Positions 38,747-49,597 are shown, counted from the stretch's first letter. The stretch: DNA of 64,000 nucleotides from Xenorhabdus stockiae (GCF_002632825.1 NZ_NJAJ01000020.1:30715-94714); one strand, 5' to 3'. Program-made: numbers and translations. Notes: generated by a model not told the origin, from the sequence alone.

Positions 38747-38903
38747 CCTACCATAATTAATACTTTCTGCTTTATTTAAAAGCATCATTTCTAGGTATAA
38801 GAAAATATACGTTAGTTATTGTAAAGCTCATACCATTTGCGTAATTTATTGATATATCATCCTTTGAAATTCTGGCTTAGATAAAAGGAAGGAAGGTAGT
38901 AGG

Positions 38904-39326
38904 ATGAAAAATTTAAAGTTCACAAACTCATTCCTGGCTGTTGTTTTAGGCTCGGTACTCATAGGTGGTAACGCACTGGCAGCAGGCACATCTTCAACTT
39001 ATCAGCCAGAAGGTAAAACACAGGAAAATACAGACCAGAAAATTAATGATTCAAGAAATCATAGTGGGAAAAAAATCGAGAATTCCCTTAAAAAAGCAGA
39101 TAATAATTCTGACGATAGTGTTATTACTGCCCGAATAAAAGAAAATTTTCTGGAAGATACCGGGCTTAATAGTCACGATAATAATATTTCAGTGAAAACA
39201 GAAAAAGGCGTGGTTTATCTTTCTGGTTTTGTCAAACACGAAGAGTTGGCAAAACGAGCTATCAGGCTTGCTCATAAAGTGGAAGGCGTTCAGGCCGTAA
39301 ACAGCACCCTGTCCATCAAAAAATAA
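38904..39326 (+). CDS. osmY: OsmY-like periplasmic protein with one BON domain
   Basis: A 140-residue exported protein: signal peptide about 1-27 (ending ALAAG), a Lys/Asn-rich linker, then a single BON domain (about 70-138: VITARIKENFLEDTGL ... GVVYLSGFV ... VEGVQAVNSTLSIKK). E. coli OsmY has 201 residues and two BON domains, so one is missing here. Synteny between prfC and yjjU supports the symbol. Expected role: stress-induced periplasmic chaperone or membrane-associated protein. Confidence 0.82.
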   Translation: MKNLKFTNSFLAVVLGSVLIGGNALAAGTSSTYQPEGKTQENTDQKINDSRNHSGKKIENSLKKADNNSDDSVITARIKENFLEDTGLNSHDNNISVKTEKGVVYLSGFVKHEELAKRAIRLAHKVEGVQAVNSTLSIKK

Positions 39327-39632
39327 TCTATTTTTTGTTGAGAGTGACTGATAATAAGTCACTCTACCGGCTTATTCCCCAAATAAAACTTAATCTAATT
39401 AAGCGATTATCTCTTCAAGAATATAACGGATAAGATCTATTCATATTATTGGTAATAACTTGCCTGTTGGTGAATTAATCTCCATTATTTAATATAGGCT
39501 TTACGGATGCATTGCTCAAATGAGAAATCACTTGGGTGAGGAATTGTTTGCATAACATTATTACTAATTACTGAAAGATGATCATAATTCAAATGACACC
39601 TTGGAACTGACATTGACTTTGTAGGGGGAAAT
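39327..39632. other. gene-free stretch between osmY and yjjU
   Basis: About 300 bases without a gene. E. coli has the small membrane protein gene ytjA here; no equivalent is visible. Confidence 0.5.
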
Positions 39633-40784
39633 GTGGGGAAACATATTCCAATTACGTTGGGTAATATAGAACCTTTAGCTTATACATCGCGGATAAAACC
39701 GGGAAAAATTGCACTTGTCTGTGAAGGTGGTGGGCAGAGGGGAATTTTTACCGCAGGTGTGTTGGATGAATTTCTAAGGTTAAATTTTAACCCGTTCGAA
39801 TTATTTCTTGGTACTTCGGCTGGTGCTCAGAACCTTTCTGCTTATATCTGCGGTCAAAAAGGCTATGCCCGTAAGGTGATCAACAAGTACACAACCAATC
39901 CGATTTTCTTCAACCCATTGCGCTTTGTCCGGGGCGGGCATCTTATCGATTTGGATTGGTATATTGATATGATCTCTGAACAAATTCCCTTAAACATTCC
40001 TATTGCGATGGATCATTTTGATGATGGCCGTGAGTTTTATATGTGTACCTGCCGTGCTGATAATTTCGAAGCCAGTTATTTTCAACCTGATGAAAGTAAC
40101 TGGATGGAAATTATCAAGGCTTCCAGTGCAATCCCCGGATTTTATCGCAATGGTGTAACGCTCGATGGTATCGTTTATCAGGATGGTGGCATTAGTGATG
40201 CGATTCCGGTTGAAGAGGCATATCGCCGGGGAGCTGATACTATTGTCGTGGTCAGGACAGTGCCTTCGCAGCTTTATTATACGTCACAGTGGTTCAAGCG
40301 AGTGGAACGCTGGCTGGAAACCAGCAGTCAGCAAAAAATGCTCAGAATGTTGAAGCTGCATGCTACAAGCTACTTCCGGACACAACGGTTTATTGAAAAT
40401 CCACCGGATGACGTACAAATCTTCGAAATTAGGCCACCCGCACCGTTGGCAACTATGGCTCTGGGGAGTAAAACGAAAGCATTGAACACAGATTATCATC
40501 TGGGTAGGCGTTGTGGGCGGTACTTTTTGGCGACTATCGGACATACTTTTGTCGGTGGTAAGTTTGGGCCGGAAAGACGTAAAAGTTATGGTGTTTCCCG
40601 CAGCGGTTTAAACCACGATGGAACGAACCGTAATTGTTTCCGTCGCAATAGTTTTATGTGTAGTGAGCATACCCCTGCAATAGGTACTTCGGTAAGAATG
40701 GCAGAGGAAACCGGCGTGAATGACAGCGAGCAGATGCCACTGACTGGTACAACCATGATCAATAACGATTATGACGAACAATAA
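39633..40784 (+). CDS. yjjU: patatin-like phospholipase YjjU
   Basis: A 383-residue protein with GTG start behind GTAGGGGG. The patatin catalytic elements are present: oxyanion loop CEGGGQRGIF, nucleophile elbow GTSAG and the Asp in QDGGISD. Followed by yjjV as in E. coli. The last about 45 residues are low in conservation and rich in Ser/Thr/Asn. An ERIC element begins 13 bases after the stop. Predicted cytoplasmic lipid acyl hydrolase. Confidence 0.92.
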   Translation: MGKHIPITLGNIEPLAYTSRIKPGKIALVCEGGGQRGIFTAGVLDEFLRLNFNPFELFLGTSAGAQNLSAYICGQKGYARKVINKYTTNPIFFNPLRFVRGGHLIDLDWYIDMISEQIPLNIPIAMDHFDDGREFYMCTCRADNFEASYFQPDESNWMEIIKASSAIPGFYRNGVTLDGIVYQDGGISDAIPVEEAYRRGADTIVVVRTVPSQLYYTSQWFKRVERWLETSSQQKMLRMLKLHATSYFRTQRFIENPPDDVQIFEIRPPAPLATMALGSKTKALNTDYHLGRRCGRYFLATIGHTFVGGKFGPERRKSYGVSRSGLNHDGTNRNCFRRNSFMCSEHTPAIGTSVRMAEETGVNDSEQMPLTGTTMINNDYDEQ

Positions 40785-40797
40785 TGATGACGACAAA

Positions 40798-40941
40798 TAT
40801 ACACAATGGATTTCAAGATGCATTGCGGTGGCAAGAGAGTGAACCCCCAGAAACATAGACAACTGTATGTTTATAAAAACGGTGACTGGGGTGAGCGAGC
40901 GCAGCCAACAAAGAGGCAACTTGAAAGACGAAGTGTATGAT
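40798..40941. repeat. ERIC element, full-length
   Basis: Inverted ends ATACACAATGG and CGAAGTGTAT. The centre contains GTGAACCCCCAG and GTGACTGGGGTGAGCGAGCG, which match the two standard ERIC primer sites. It separates yjjU from yjjV and ends 12 bases before the yjjV start codon, so its 3' arm is inside the yjjV leader. Confidence 0.9.
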
Positions 40942-40953
40942 ATGGATAAATAG

Positions 40954-41724
40954 ATGTTTATTGACACACATTGCCATTTTGATTTCCCTCCTTTTTCGGG
41001 TGATGAAGCCGCAAGTTTAGAACGAGCCAGACAAGCAGGCGTTGAGAAAATTATTGTGCCGACTGTCAGTCAGGTATATTTCCAGAGGGTTGCTGACTTG
41101 GCGGCCAAGTATCAGGCAATCTATGCCGCGTTTGGATTGCATCCTTTATATATTAATGAACATCATGATACAGATCTGGATTGTCTGGAGCAGAAACTCA
41201 AAGAGAAACCTTCCCATTGTGTAGCCGTTGGTGAAATTGGGCTTGATCTGTACATGGCAGAACCCCAGTTTGAGCGGCAGAAAAACGTTCTGGCAGTTCA
41301 GCTTAAGCTGGCCAAAAAATATGAGTTGCCTGTTTTGCTTCATTCCCGCAAAAGCCACGATCAACTGGCGGCAATGTTACGAAAACATCATGTTCCACGC
41401 ACCGGCGTTATTCATGGTTTTGCTGGTAGCTTATCTCAGGCGCAGGCCTTTGTACGTCTGGGTTTTTACATTGGCGTCGGGGGAACGATTACGTATGAAA
41501 GAGCGAAAAAAACACGTGATACGATAGCTCGCCTGCCTCTTTCCTCTTTAGTATTGGAAACGGATGCACCTGATATGCCACTAGCCGGTTTTCAGGGGCA
41601 GCCAAACCGACCCGAAAGAATCGCGCAGATTTTTTCTGTATTGTGTGAATTGCGTCCCGAATCTCCGGATGAAATTTCCCGCCAAATTTATCAAAATAGC
41701 ATGGCATTATTTGCGATCAGCTAA
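40954..41724 (+). CDS. yjjV: TatD-family metal-dependent hydrolase YjjV
   Basis: A 256-residue TIM-barrel hydrolase. Metal ligands are visible: FIDTHCHFDFP (His-x-His), GEIGLD (Glu), LLHSRKSHDQ (His), VIHGFAG (His) and ETDAPDMPL (Asp). TatD proteins act as 3'-5' exonucleases or deoxyribonucleases; YjjV itself is little studied. Start context is weak (GGATAAATAGATG) because an ERIC occupies the leader. E. coli yjjW-yjjI, normally next, are absent. Confidence 0.93.
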   Translation: MFIDTHCHFDFPPFSGDEAASLERARQAGVEKIIVPTVSQVYFQRVADLAAKYQAIYAAFGLHPLYINEHHDTDLDCLEQKLKEKPSHCVAVGEIGLDLYMAEPQFERQKNVLAVQLKLAKKYELPVLLHSRKSHDQLAAMLRKHHVPRTGVIHGFAGSLSQAQAFVRLGFYIGVGGTITYERAKKTRDTIARLPLSSLVLETDAPDMPLAGFQGQPNRPERIAQIFSVLCELRPESPDEISRQIYQNSMALFAIS

Positions 41725-41875
41725 TTTATCCCAGTGGAAATAGTCTACTTTTGGTTGAGCAAAATAGGCTATTCTGGTCGAAATAAACATTAATAATATT
41801 TAACTGGCATTATCTTCTCATTTCTTCCTTTTTTACCGCAAAATTATCTAAACCCTGATAAATAAAATGGGTATA

Positions 41876-41969
41876 TGTGATATAAGTCTCATTTCCTGTT
41901 TTTATATTACTTTTTGCTGCATTAATTTGTGATGTCAGTTGCTTGTTCTTTTTTACTACTGGGTATAAT
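41876..41969 (+). promoter_or_regulatory. CRP/CytR-type promoter of the nucleoside transporter
   Basis: CRP-like TGTGATATAAGTCTCA (41876-41891) and half-site TGTGATG (41928) start 52 bases apart, with a TTGCTGCATT CytR-like motif between. TATAAT (41964-41969) puts the proximal site near -40.5 and the distal near -92.5, the geometry known from E. coli deoP2. Confidence 0.65.
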
Positions 41970-42050
41970 CGCCTCCACACACAGTGTCAGTAGGAACTCA
42001 CAATATAACTGACATATTTTTAATTCATTCAGTGAACAGGGATTCTTCCA

Positions 42051-43331
42051 ATGCAACTCATTATGAGCCTGATAGGGATGGTAGTGCTGATTTTTATCGC
42101 AGTACTTTTCTCGAGTAATTATAAAGCTATTAAAATCCGCACTGTCCTTGGTGCCTTCTTGATTCAGGTGCTTATTGGTGCATTTGTGCTTTATGTACCA
42201 GCAGGTAAAGACATTCTGATTGGAATGTCAAAAGGTGTTTCCAACGTCATCGGATACGGTCAGCAGGGAATTGATTTTATCTTTGGCGGGCTGGTATCTA
42301 ACAAAATGTTTGAGCTGTTCGGCGGCGGTGGTTTTGTTTTTGCCCTGCGCGTCCTGCCAGTTATTGTCTTCTTCTCTTCTCTGATTGCCGTTTTGTATTA
42401 CATTGGCCTTATGCAGCTTATCATCAAAATATTAGGTGGTGGCTTGCAAAAAGTATTGGGAACATCACGTACAGAATCCCTGTCAGCAACAGCAAATATT
42501 TTTGTTGGGCAAACTGAAGCACCTCTGGTTGTACGCCCTTATATTTCAACCATGACACAATCCGAGCTGTTTGCGGTGATGTGTGGTGGTCTGGCATCGG
42601 TAGCCGGCTCTGTATTGGCGGGTTACGCATCAATGGGTGTTCCATTGGAATATCTGATTGCAGCGTCATTCATGGCAGCGCCGGGTGGCCTGTTATTTGC
42701 AAAACTGATGGTGCCGGAAACTGAAACCACTCACGATAATGTTGATGCGATGTCACTGGTATCAGCAGAGGATCGTCCGGCCAATATTATTGATGCGGCA
42801 GCATCTGGTGCGGCATCCGGTATGCAGTTAGCTCTGAATGTAGGTGCAATGTTATTGGCATTTACTGCATTGATTGCTTTGTTGAATGGTATGTTAGGCG
42901 GTATCGGTGGTTGGTTCAGCTATCCTCAATTGTCTATGGAATTGATTCTGGGCTGGGTATTTGCGCCAATCGCTTACCTGATTGGTGTGCCGTGGCATGA
43001 AGCAACCGTGGCCGGTTCTTTCATCGGGCAGAAAATAATAGTTAATGAATTCGTTGCATTCATGCACTTTGGCGACTATCTGAAACCGGATGATGTCGTG
43101 CAAGCAGCCGGTCTTCAGGTTCTTTCTGATCATACTAAAGCCATTATCTCTTTTGCTTTGTGTGGATTTGCGAATTTGTCTTCTGTCGCTGTGTTGCTTG
43201 GGGGCTTAGGTGGTATGGCACCAAACCGTCGTGGTGATATTGCCCGTTTTGGTCTGAAAGCCGTATTGGCTGGTTCACTCTCTAACCTGATGAGTGCCAC
43301 AATTGCAGGGTTCTTCCTCTCTCTGGCATAA
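42051..43331 (+). CDS. nupC: concentrative nucleoside transporter (NupC/NupX family)
   Basis: A 426-residue CNT-family inner-membrane symporter. The substrate and sodium/proton binding signatures [12 protein letters not shown] and, later, [13 protein letters not shown] plus [10 protein letters not shown] are typical. The GQTEAP form is shared with the Vibrio and human CNT transporters, whereas E. coli NupX has GQNEIP. It precedes the deo operon in the same direction and shares its regulation, so it imports the nucleosides that deoCABD degrades. Confidence 0.9.
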   Translation: MQLIMSLIGMVVLIFIAVLFSSNYKAIKIRTVLGAFLIQVLIGAFVLYVPAGKDILIGMSKGVSNVIGYGQQGIDFIFGGLVSNKMFELFGGGGFVFALRVLPVIVFFSSLIAVLYYIGLMQLIIKILGGGLQKVLGTSRTESLSATANIFVGQTEAPLVVRPYISTMTQSELFAVMCGGLASVAGSVLAGYASMGVPLEYLIAASFMAAPGGLLFAKLMVPETETTHDNVDAMSLVSAEDRPANIIDAAASGAASGMQLALNVGAMLLAFTALIALLNGMLGGIGGWFSYPQLSMELILGWVFAPIAYLIGVPWHEATVAGSFIGQKIIVNEFVAFMHFGDYLKPDDVVQAAGLQVLSDHTKAIISFALCGFANLSSVAVLLGGLGGMAPNRRGDIARFGLKAVLAGSLSNLMSATIAGFFLSLA

Positions 43332-43418
43332 TTAGGAAGTCTAACCAGAAAATACAGACTAAATTGAATGCAGGTGAGTTAATCTTACCTGCATTTTATT
43401 TTTTCCGGGCTTAATCAA

Positions 43419-43486
43419 TGTGATTTCAATCACGATAAAATGATAATAATTGCAATTTTCATTTGATTAGTGTGATTCTAAGCATG
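43419..43486 (+). promoter_or_regulatory. CRP/CytR-type control region of the deo operon
   Basis: TGTGATTTCAATCACG (43419-43434) is a near-perfect CRP site. A second half-site TGTGATTC begins at 43471, again 52 bases later, with TTGCAATTTTCATT between, compatible with a CytR operator. This is the layout of E. coli deoP2. The remainder of 43332-43769 has no gene. Confidence 0.7.
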
Positions 43487-43769
43487 AATTATTACATACT
43501 TACATGTTCAAATAATGATGAATCAAGATTTCATTGATTAAGCTAATACCTGCCGGGCAAGACAAGCTGAAAAAATCAAACTAAAGAAAAAGGTGCGGAG
43601 AGAAGGAGCTCTGTTGTTGCGATGATATAGGGCATTGCAACATCTTCAAGGAACCAAGTCCGCTCACCAACATATGAATACATTAATAATTCGGAACAGT
43701 TAGCGATTAAATGTTCGGAAGAATATGTGAACTGATTCAGTTACGATAAAAATACCGTTGGAGAGTTTT

Positions 43770-44549
43770 ATGACCGATTTAACCGCAGCTGCTCAGCGTG
43801 CGCTGAGCTTGATGGATTTAACTACACTCAATGATGATGATACTGATGAGAAAGTGACAGCACTTTGCCATCAGGCAAACAGCCCAGCAGGGCATACTGC
43901 GGCCATCTGTATCTATCCGCGTTTTATTCCCCTAGCCCGCAAGGTACTACGTGAACAGGGAACTCCGGATATCCGGATTGCGACTGTTACGAACTTCCCT
44001 CATGGCAATGATGATATTGATATCGCACTGGCGGAGACTTGTGCAGCGATTGCTTATGGTGCAGATGAAGTGGATGTGGTTTTCCCTTATCGCGCCTTGA
44101 TGGCGGGTAACGAACAAATTGGTTTTGATCTGGTTAAAGCCTGTAAAGACGCCTGTGCTGAATCAGGTGTCTGGCTGAAAGTCATTATTGAAACCGGAGA
44201 GCTGAAAGACGCTGCGCTGATCCGTAAGGTCTCTGAAATTTCAATTAAAGCAGGCGCTGATTTTATTAAGACATCAACCGGAAAAGTGCCGGTTAATGCG
44301 ACACTGGAAAGTGCAGAGATCATGCTGAGTGTTATCCGTGATATGGACGTGGGAGAGACTGTCGGGTTTAAACCGGCGGGTGGCGTTCGCACAGCAGAAG
44401 AAGCGGCGCAGTATCTGGCACTGGCAGGCCGGATCATGGGCGACAAATGGGCAGACTCCCGCCATTTCCGTTTTGGCGCTTCCAGTCTGCTGGGTAGCTT
44501 ATTGACGGCGCTGGGTCATCAGGGTCAAAAACAAAACAGTAGTTATTAA
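43770..44549 (+). CDS. deoC: deoxyribose-phosphate aldolase
   Basis: A 259-residue TIM-barrel class I aldolase that splits deoxyribose 5-phosphate to glyceraldehyde 3-phosphate and acetaldehyde. ATG 43770 gives the E. coli N-terminus. The Schiff-base lysine is in DFIKTSTGK, and the second catalytic lysine in VGFKPAGG. First gene of deoCABD. Its last codons (NSSY) form the first unit of a tandem repeat that continues downstream. Confidence 0.97.
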   Translation: MTDLTAAAQRALSLMDLTTLNDDDTDEKVTALCHQANSPAGHTAAICIYPRFIPLARKVLREQGTPDIRIATVTNFPHGNDDIDIALAETCAAIAYGADEVDVVFPYRALMAGNEQIGFDLVKACKDACAESGVWLKVIIETGELKDAALIRKVSEISIKAGADFIKTSTGKVPVNATLESAEIMLSVIRDMDVGETVGFKPAGGVRTAEEAAQYLALAGRIMGDKWADSRHFRFGASSLLGSLLTALGHQGQKQNSSY

Positions 44550-44625
44550 CAATAGTAATTATTGAGAACAGTAGTTATTGGAAGCACAAGTTATTGAATG
44601 CAGAAGTTATAAAAACAGTCGTTTA
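44534..44625 (+). repeat. degenerate 16-18-bp tandem repeat between deoC and deoA
   Basis: Five imperfect units around AACAGTAGTTATT (44535, 44557) and AAGTTATTG (44587, 44603 variants). The first unit encodes the C-terminal NSSY and stop of DeoC. Confidence 0.6.
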
Positions 44626-44713
44626 AGATCAATAACAATGCCTTGAATGTTCGTTAAGATAGAGCTGATTCATGACTACTGTTCTTCTCAGACAATGATA
44701 ATGGGAGGTAGCT

Positions 44714-46081
44714 TTGTTTTTGGCACAGGAAATTATCCGCAAAAAACGAGATGGTTTTTCACTGAGCGAAGAAGAAATCCGCTTCTTTATTAACGCTGTG
44801 CGTGATAATACGGTATCAGAAGGGCAAATTGCTGCTCTGGCGATGGCCATTTATTTCCGGGATATGACGATGGAAGAGCGGATTGCCTTAACATTGGCGG
44901 TACGTGATTCTGGTACAGTCCTTGACTGGAAAAAGTTGAATTTGCCCGGTCCGGTTGTGGATAAACATTCGACGGGTGGAGTTGGTGATGTGATATCCCT
45001 GATGTTGGGGCCAATGGTTGCAGCATGTGGTGGTTATGTTCCGATGATTTCAGGGCGTGGATTAGGTCATACCGGAGGAACGCTGGATAAATTAGAATCC
45101 ATCCCCGGGTTTGATATTTTCCCCGATGATCACCGGTTCCGTGACATTATCCGGGATGTGGGTGTTGCAATTATCGGTCAGACTAACTCGCTGGCACCCG
45201 CGGATAAACGTTTTTATGCAACACGTGATATTACTGCTACCGTTGATTCTATTCCGCTGATTACCGCTTCTATTCTGGGCAAAAAACTGGCTGAAGGATT
45301 AGATGCTTTAGTTATGGATGTGAAAGTCGGTTCTGGCGCATTGATGCCGACTTATGAGCAGTCAGAACAGTTGGCGGAATCGATTGTTGCGGTGGCTAAC
45401 GGTGCGGGTTGTAAAACAACGGCACTGTTGACAGATATGAATCAGGTATTAGCATCCAGTGCCGGAAATGCGCTGGAAGTGCGTGAAGCGGTGCAGTTTC
45501 TGACAGGAGAATACCGCAATCCCCGGTTATTTGAAGTGACGATGGCATTATCTGCTGAGATGTTGGTATCGGGTAAACTGGCAGAAGATCGTGATGCTGC
45601 ATATCGTCAATTACAGGCAGTACTCGATAATGGTAAGGCCGCGGAAATATTCGGGCGTATGGTGGCAGCTCAGAAAGGGCCTGTTGATTTTATTGAAAAC
45701 TATGACTGTTATTTACCGACAGCTTCTTTCAGCAGACCTGTATTTGCTGAAAATAATATAATTAAAAAACAAAGCATTGTAACAGAAATGGATACCCGTG
45801 CATTGGGGATGGCAGTCGTTGCATTAGGCGGTGGTCGCCGCAAAGCGACTGATCCGATCAATTACAGTGTGGGGCTGAGTGATATTATTCCGCTTGGCTC
45901 AGAAGTAAACACAGATACTCCTCTGATGGTGATTCATGCCAATAATGAAGATGACTGGCATATGGCGGCAGAGGCTGTGCGTGCATCGCTTGTTTTTCAA
46001 CAGGCATATACTTCGGCAGCAGAAGTGGATGCCGGAATGAAAGTCGCCACCCAGATGGTTTATCGTCGTATTGGTGGATAA
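44714..46081 (+). CDS. deoA: thymidine phosphorylase
   Basis: A 455-residue homodimeric enzyme that converts thymidine and phosphate to thymine and deoxyribose 1-phosphate. TTG start behind GGGAGGT, the same rare start and first residues ([13 protein letters not shown]) as in E. coli. [11 protein letters not shown] and [20 protein letters not shown] form the phosphate and substrate site. Confidence 0.96.
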   Translation: MFLAQEIIRKKRDGFSLSEEEIRFFINAVRDNTVSEGQIAALAMAIYFRDMTMEERIALTLAVRDSGTVLDWKKLNLPGPVVDKHSTGGVGDVISLMLGPMVAACGGYVPMISGRGLGHTGGTLDKLESIPGFDIFPDDHRFRDIIRDVGVAIIGQTNSLAPADKRFYATRDITATVDSIPLITASILGKKLAEGLDALVMDVKVGSGALMPTYEQSEQLAESIVAVANGAGCKTTALLTDMNQVLASSAGNALEVREAVQFLTGEYRNPRLFEVTMALSAEMLVSGKLAEDRDAAYRQLQAVLDNGKAAEIFGRMVAAQKGPVDFIENYDCYLPTASFSRPVFAENNIIKKQSIVTEMDTRALGMAVVALGGGRRKATDPINYSVGLSDIIPLGSEVNTDTPLMVIHANNEDDWHMAAEAVRASLVFQQAYTSAAEVDAGMKVATQMVYRRIGG

Positions 46082-46158
46082 TTCAACAGAAGTATTGAAT
46101 AGATTTTAACAGCTGGCAGTTCCCGCATTGATAGCGTGAATTGACACAGGAGAAAATT

Positions 46159-47382
46159 ATGAAACGTACATTCATCATGGTCTTGGATTCCTTTGGTATC
46201 GGTGCGAGTGCAGATGCAGAAAGATTTGGTGACAAAGGGTCTAACACTTTAGGGCATATTGCAGAACAGTGCGCTCGTGGTGAAGCTGATATCGGTCGTC
46301 AGGGATTGTTGAAGTTACCGAATCTGAGCCGTTTGGGACTAGGAAAAGCAACGGAAGAATCCAGTGGAACTTTCCCGGTTGGTTTGGATAAAGATGCCGA
46401 AATTATCGGTGCCTATGGTTATGCGAGTGAACTTTCTTCTGGTAAAGACACGCCATCAGGTCATTGGGAAATTGCCGGCGTTCCGGTTTTATTCGACTGG
46501 GGTTATTTTAACGAGTTAGAAAACAGTTTCCCGCAGGAGTTATTGGATAAATTGGTTGAACGTGCCAATCTGCCGGGTTATCTGGGTAACTGCCACTCTT
46601 CCGGTACTGTTATTCTGGATAAGCTGGGAGAAGAGCACATGAAAACGGGTAAACCGATTTTCTATACCTCAGCGGATTCCGTTTTCCAGATTGCTTGTCA
46701 CGAAGAAACATTCGGTCTGGATAAACTGTATGAATTATGTGAAATCGCCCGTGAAGAGCTCACTGATGGCGGTTATAACATTGGTCGTGTAATTGCCCGT
46801 CCGTTTGTCGGCGATAAAGCGGGTAACTTCCAGCGTACCGGAAACCGCCATGATTTGGCTGTTGAGCCACCAGCGCCAACTGTACTGAAAAAACTGGTTG
46901 ATGAGAAACAGGGTGAAGTGGTTTCCATTGGTAAAATTGCTGATATTTACGCGAATGTCGGTATCACTAAAAAAGTGAAAGCGACGGGAATTGATGCACT
47001 GTTTGATGCTTCATTGGTAGAGATGGAGCAAGCCGGTGACAATACGATTGTATTCACCAACTTTGTTGATTTTGACTCATCTTACGGTCATCGCCGTGAT
47101 GTAGCCGGTTATGCTGCTGCGCTGGAACTGTTCGATCGCCGTTTGCCGGAAATGCTGAAGATGGTGAAAGAAGATGACATTCTGATCCTGACGGCTGACC
47201 ACGGTTGTGATCCAACCTGGCCGGGTACGGATCATACCCGTGAGCATATACCTGTACTGGTTTATGGGCCAAAGGTAAAACCGGGCTCATTAGGGCATCG
47301 TGAAACCTTTGCTGACATTGGTCAGACAGTGGCGAAATATTTCGACCTGACACCAATGGATTACGGCAAAGTGATGTTCTGA
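46159..47382 (+). CDS. deoB: phosphopentomutase
   Basis: A 407-residue manganese enzyme of the alkaline phosphatase superfamily that interconverts (deoxy)ribose 1- and 5-phosphate. ATG 46159 behind [30 protein letters not shown] (phosphorylated Thr) and [20 protein letters not shown] carry the metal ligands. Length equals the E. coli enzyme. Confidence 0.97.
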   Translation: MKRTFIMVLDSFGIGASADAERFGDKGSNTLGHIAEQCARGEADIGRQGLLKLPNLSRLGLGKATEESSGTFPVGLDKDAEIIGAYGYASELSSGKDTPSGHWEIAGVPVLFDWGYFNELENSFPQELLDKLVERANLPGYLGNCHSSGTVILDKLGEEHMKTGKPIFYTSADSVFQIACHEETFGLDKLYELCEIAREELTDGGYNIGRVIARPFVGDKAGNFQRTGNRHDLAVEPPAPTVLKKLVDEKQGEVVSIGKIADIYANVGITKKVKATGIDALFDASLVEMEQAGDNTIVFTNFVDFDSSYGHRRDVAGYAAALELFDRRLPEMLKMVKEDDILILTADHGCDPTWPGTDHTREHIPVLVYGPKVKPGSLGHRETFADIGQTVAKYFDLTPMDYGKVMF

Positions 47383-47433
47383 TTTTCCGGGGGAGCCGTT
47401 GGCTTCCCCGATCGCTAATATTTTTTTAATACC

Positions 47434-47560
47434 CATACCCTATGGATTTTGAGCGGCATCGCGGCGGCAAGTGAGTGAATCTCCGGAGCATAGGTAGCTA
47501 TGTGACCGGGAGGAGCGAGCACAGCCACCAAAAAGGCAGCCCGAAAGACAACGGGTATAA
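47434..47560. repeat. ERIC element inside the deo operon
   Basis: About 127 bases with ends TACCCTATGG and ACGGGTATA; the centre carries GTGAATCTCCGGAGCATAGG and GTGACCGGGAGGAGCGAGCA, diverged forms of the ERIC core. It lies between deoB and deoD and is transcribed with them. It ends about 20 bases before the deoD start. Confidence 0.85.
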
Positions 47561-47580
47561 TAAAAACAAGGAATAGATTT

Positions 47581-48297
47581 ATGGCCACCCCACATATTAA
47601 TGCTGAGATGGGCGATTTTGCTGATGTTGTTTTAATGCCAGGCGATCCACTGCGTGCAAAATACATTGCAGAAACTTTTCTGGAAGATGTGCGTCAGGTT
47701 AACGATGTGCGCGGTATGCTCGGCTTCACTGGTACTTATAAAGGCCGCCGCATTTCAGTTATGGGGCACGGTATGGGCATTCCATCCTGTTCCATTTATG
47801 CCAAAGAATTGATCACCGAATTTGGTGTCAAAAAGATTATCCGTATTGGCTCCTGTGGTGCCGTAAGCGAAGATGTTAAAATTCGTGACGTAGTGATTGG
47901 CATGGGTGCTTGTACTGACTCTAAAGTCAACCGTCTGCGTTTTAAAGATCATGATTTTGCAGCAATCGCTGACTTTGATTTGATCCGTAATGCGGTTGAT
48001 GCAGCTAAAGCGAAAAATATCAATGCGCGCGTTGGTAACATTTTCTCTGCGGATCTGTTCTATACTCCAGACCCACAAATGTTCGATGTCATGGAAAAAT
48101 ACGGCATTCTGGGCGTTGAAATGGAAGCGGCTGGCATTTACGGTGTTGCGGCTGAATTTGGTGCAAAAGCACTAGCAATTTGTACTGTTTCTGACCATAT
48201 TCGTACAGGTGAACAGACTACCGCTGAAGAGCGTCAGACTACTTTCAATGACATGATTGAAATCGCTCTTGAATCTATTTTGTTAGGTGACAATTAA
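47581..48297 (+). CDS. deoD: purine nucleoside phosphorylase DeoD-type
   Basis: A 238-residue hexameric phosphorylase for (deoxy)purine nucleosides. [16 protein letters not shown] (phosphate site), [16 protein letters not shown] and the purine-binding Asp in CTVSDHI are present. Last gene of deoCABD, separated from deoB by an ERIC. Terminator follows. Confidence 0.97.
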   Translation: MATPHINAEMGDFADVVLMPGDPLRAKYIAETFLEDVRQVNDVRGMLGFTGTYKGRRISVMGHGMGIPSCSIYAKELITEFGVKKIIRIGSCGAVSEDVKIRDVVIGMGACTDSKVNRLRFKDHDFAAIADFDLIRNAVDAAKAKNINARVGNIFSADLFYTPDPQMFDVMEKYGILGVEMEAAGIYGVAAEFGAKALAICTVSDHIRTGEQTTAEERQTTFNDMIEIALESILLGDN

Positions 48298-48328
48298 AAA
48301 TAATGTAATTTAATTGCTTTATTAAAAT

Positions 48329-48363
48329 AAAAGCCCTTCTCTATAATGAGAAGGGCTTTTTTA
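48329..48363 (+). terminator. terminator of the deo operon
   Basis: A 13-bp stem AAAAGCCCTTCTC/GAGAAGGGCTTTT, followed by T residues. Confidence 0.92.
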
Positions 48364-48365
48364 TT

Positions 48366-49022
48366 ATCCAGTATAATATGTTTTTCAGATGGTTTTATTA
48401 AGAATTAATCTCATTTATTTGTTTGTCTGTTTTCATTTTATCAATCGCTGATTTTATTATGAAAATAATAAATGAATATTTTTAACAAAAAACACCCATT
48501 CAACTAAAGTAATAATTTAATATTATAATTAGCGTGTTAATTTTCTAAAATAGATGAATATTTTGCTTATATTTTGTCTTCTCCTTTTGTTTTGATATTA
48601 AAATCTAATTTTTATCATTATCTCAGTTTAATTGAGTATTTTTTTATTTTAAAAAAGACAAAATCGCTCAATAAAGATGCGCAAACTAAGATTCTAAACT
48701 ATTCGTCTTTGTGAGATGCAATTCAGGAAAATAATCTAAATTTACATGTTTATCAGTAAAATATATTGCTGTCTATGCGTGGTTTTTGGTAAAAACTCAT
48801 ATCCGATACGCAGTTAGGGATCATTGCCAGTTTTATCCGCTGAAATTTGACTTAGGGTGCTTTGTATAGAATCATAATATCGATTTCATTTAGTTGAACA
48901 GTTAAGCAGTCTGTCAAAAAACTAAATAGCAATTATCCTAAAAGCCAGAAATTAATTTCTGGGTTTAGGACATTCCTTGAATATAAATCCCTACTTTTTA
49001 ATTAAAAGGTATAAATTCGATT
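48366..49022. other. AT-rich upstream region of the fimbrial operon
   Basis: About 650 bases without a gene, strongly AT-rich. I found neither the inverted repeats of a phase-variable invertible promoter nor an mrpI-like recombinase gene, so control differs from Proteus MR/P fimbriae or acts by other means. The promoter itself cannot be placed with confidence. Confidence 0.5.
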
Positions 49023-49568
49023 ATGAAACTGAATAAATTGGCAATGGTTTTAGGTCTTGGTGTCGCTTTAACTGCAGGCGCTGCAAATGCAGGTGGAAGT
49101 GATATCAACTTGAATGATCGTGGTGTTGTTCACTTCCAAGGTACTATTATTAATCCGACTTGTTCAATTAAAAATCCCCATATTGATGTTAATTTTGGCG
49201 AAATTCGGACTTCTAAGTTTAAATCCAACAAAGATGGTCAATCCGAACGTATACCTTTTGATATTATTTTAGATAAATGTTCTGATATTACAGGAAAGAA
49301 AATTACCACCACGTTCACTGGCGATAAAGCCGATGCTGACGGCTACCTTTTGGCTATCAAAGGTAAAGCTAAAGGCGTAGGCATCGAAATTGGTGACTTA
49401 AATGACGGTGAGAACGGAAGAATGGTTCGTTTAGGCACTGCTACAACTGGTGTAGATGCAGTTGATAACCGTCTGAGTTTCGATGCGAATCTGAAAGTTC
49501 TCCCTGGTCAGACTGTAACAACAGGTGATTTCTATGCATTCGCACACTTTACTTTAAACTACCTGTAA
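49023..49568 (+). CDS. mrxA: major fimbrial subunit, MrxA-like
   Basis: A 181-residue type 1-like pilin exported by the Sec signal MKLNKLAMVLGLGVALTAGA (cleavage after ANA). The disulfide cysteines are in INPTCSI and LDKCSDI. The C-terminal donor-strand motif HFTLNYL has the penultimate aromatic residue recognised by the chaperone. First gene of the operon and followed by a hairpin, which would raise its dosage relative to usher and minor subunits. Symbol taken from the Xenorhabdus mrx operon by resemblance. Confidence 0.85.
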   Translation: MKLNKLAMVLGLGVALTAGAANAGGSDINLNDRGVVHFQGTIINPTCSIKNPHIDVNFGEIRTSKFKSNKDGQSERIPFDIILDKCSDITGKKITTTFTGDKADADGYLLAIKGKAKGVGIEIGDLNDGENGRMVRLGTATTGVDAVDNRLSFDANLKVLPGQTVTTGDFYAFAHFTLNYL

Positions 49569-49597
49569 TAGTGAAAACTAAAGGCTAGTTTTTAATT

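Noticed and set aside
48366..49022. invertible promoter upstream of the fimbrial operon
   Set aside because: I looked for inverted repeats flanking a promoter, as in Proteus mrp, and found none; no recombinase gene is adjacent.
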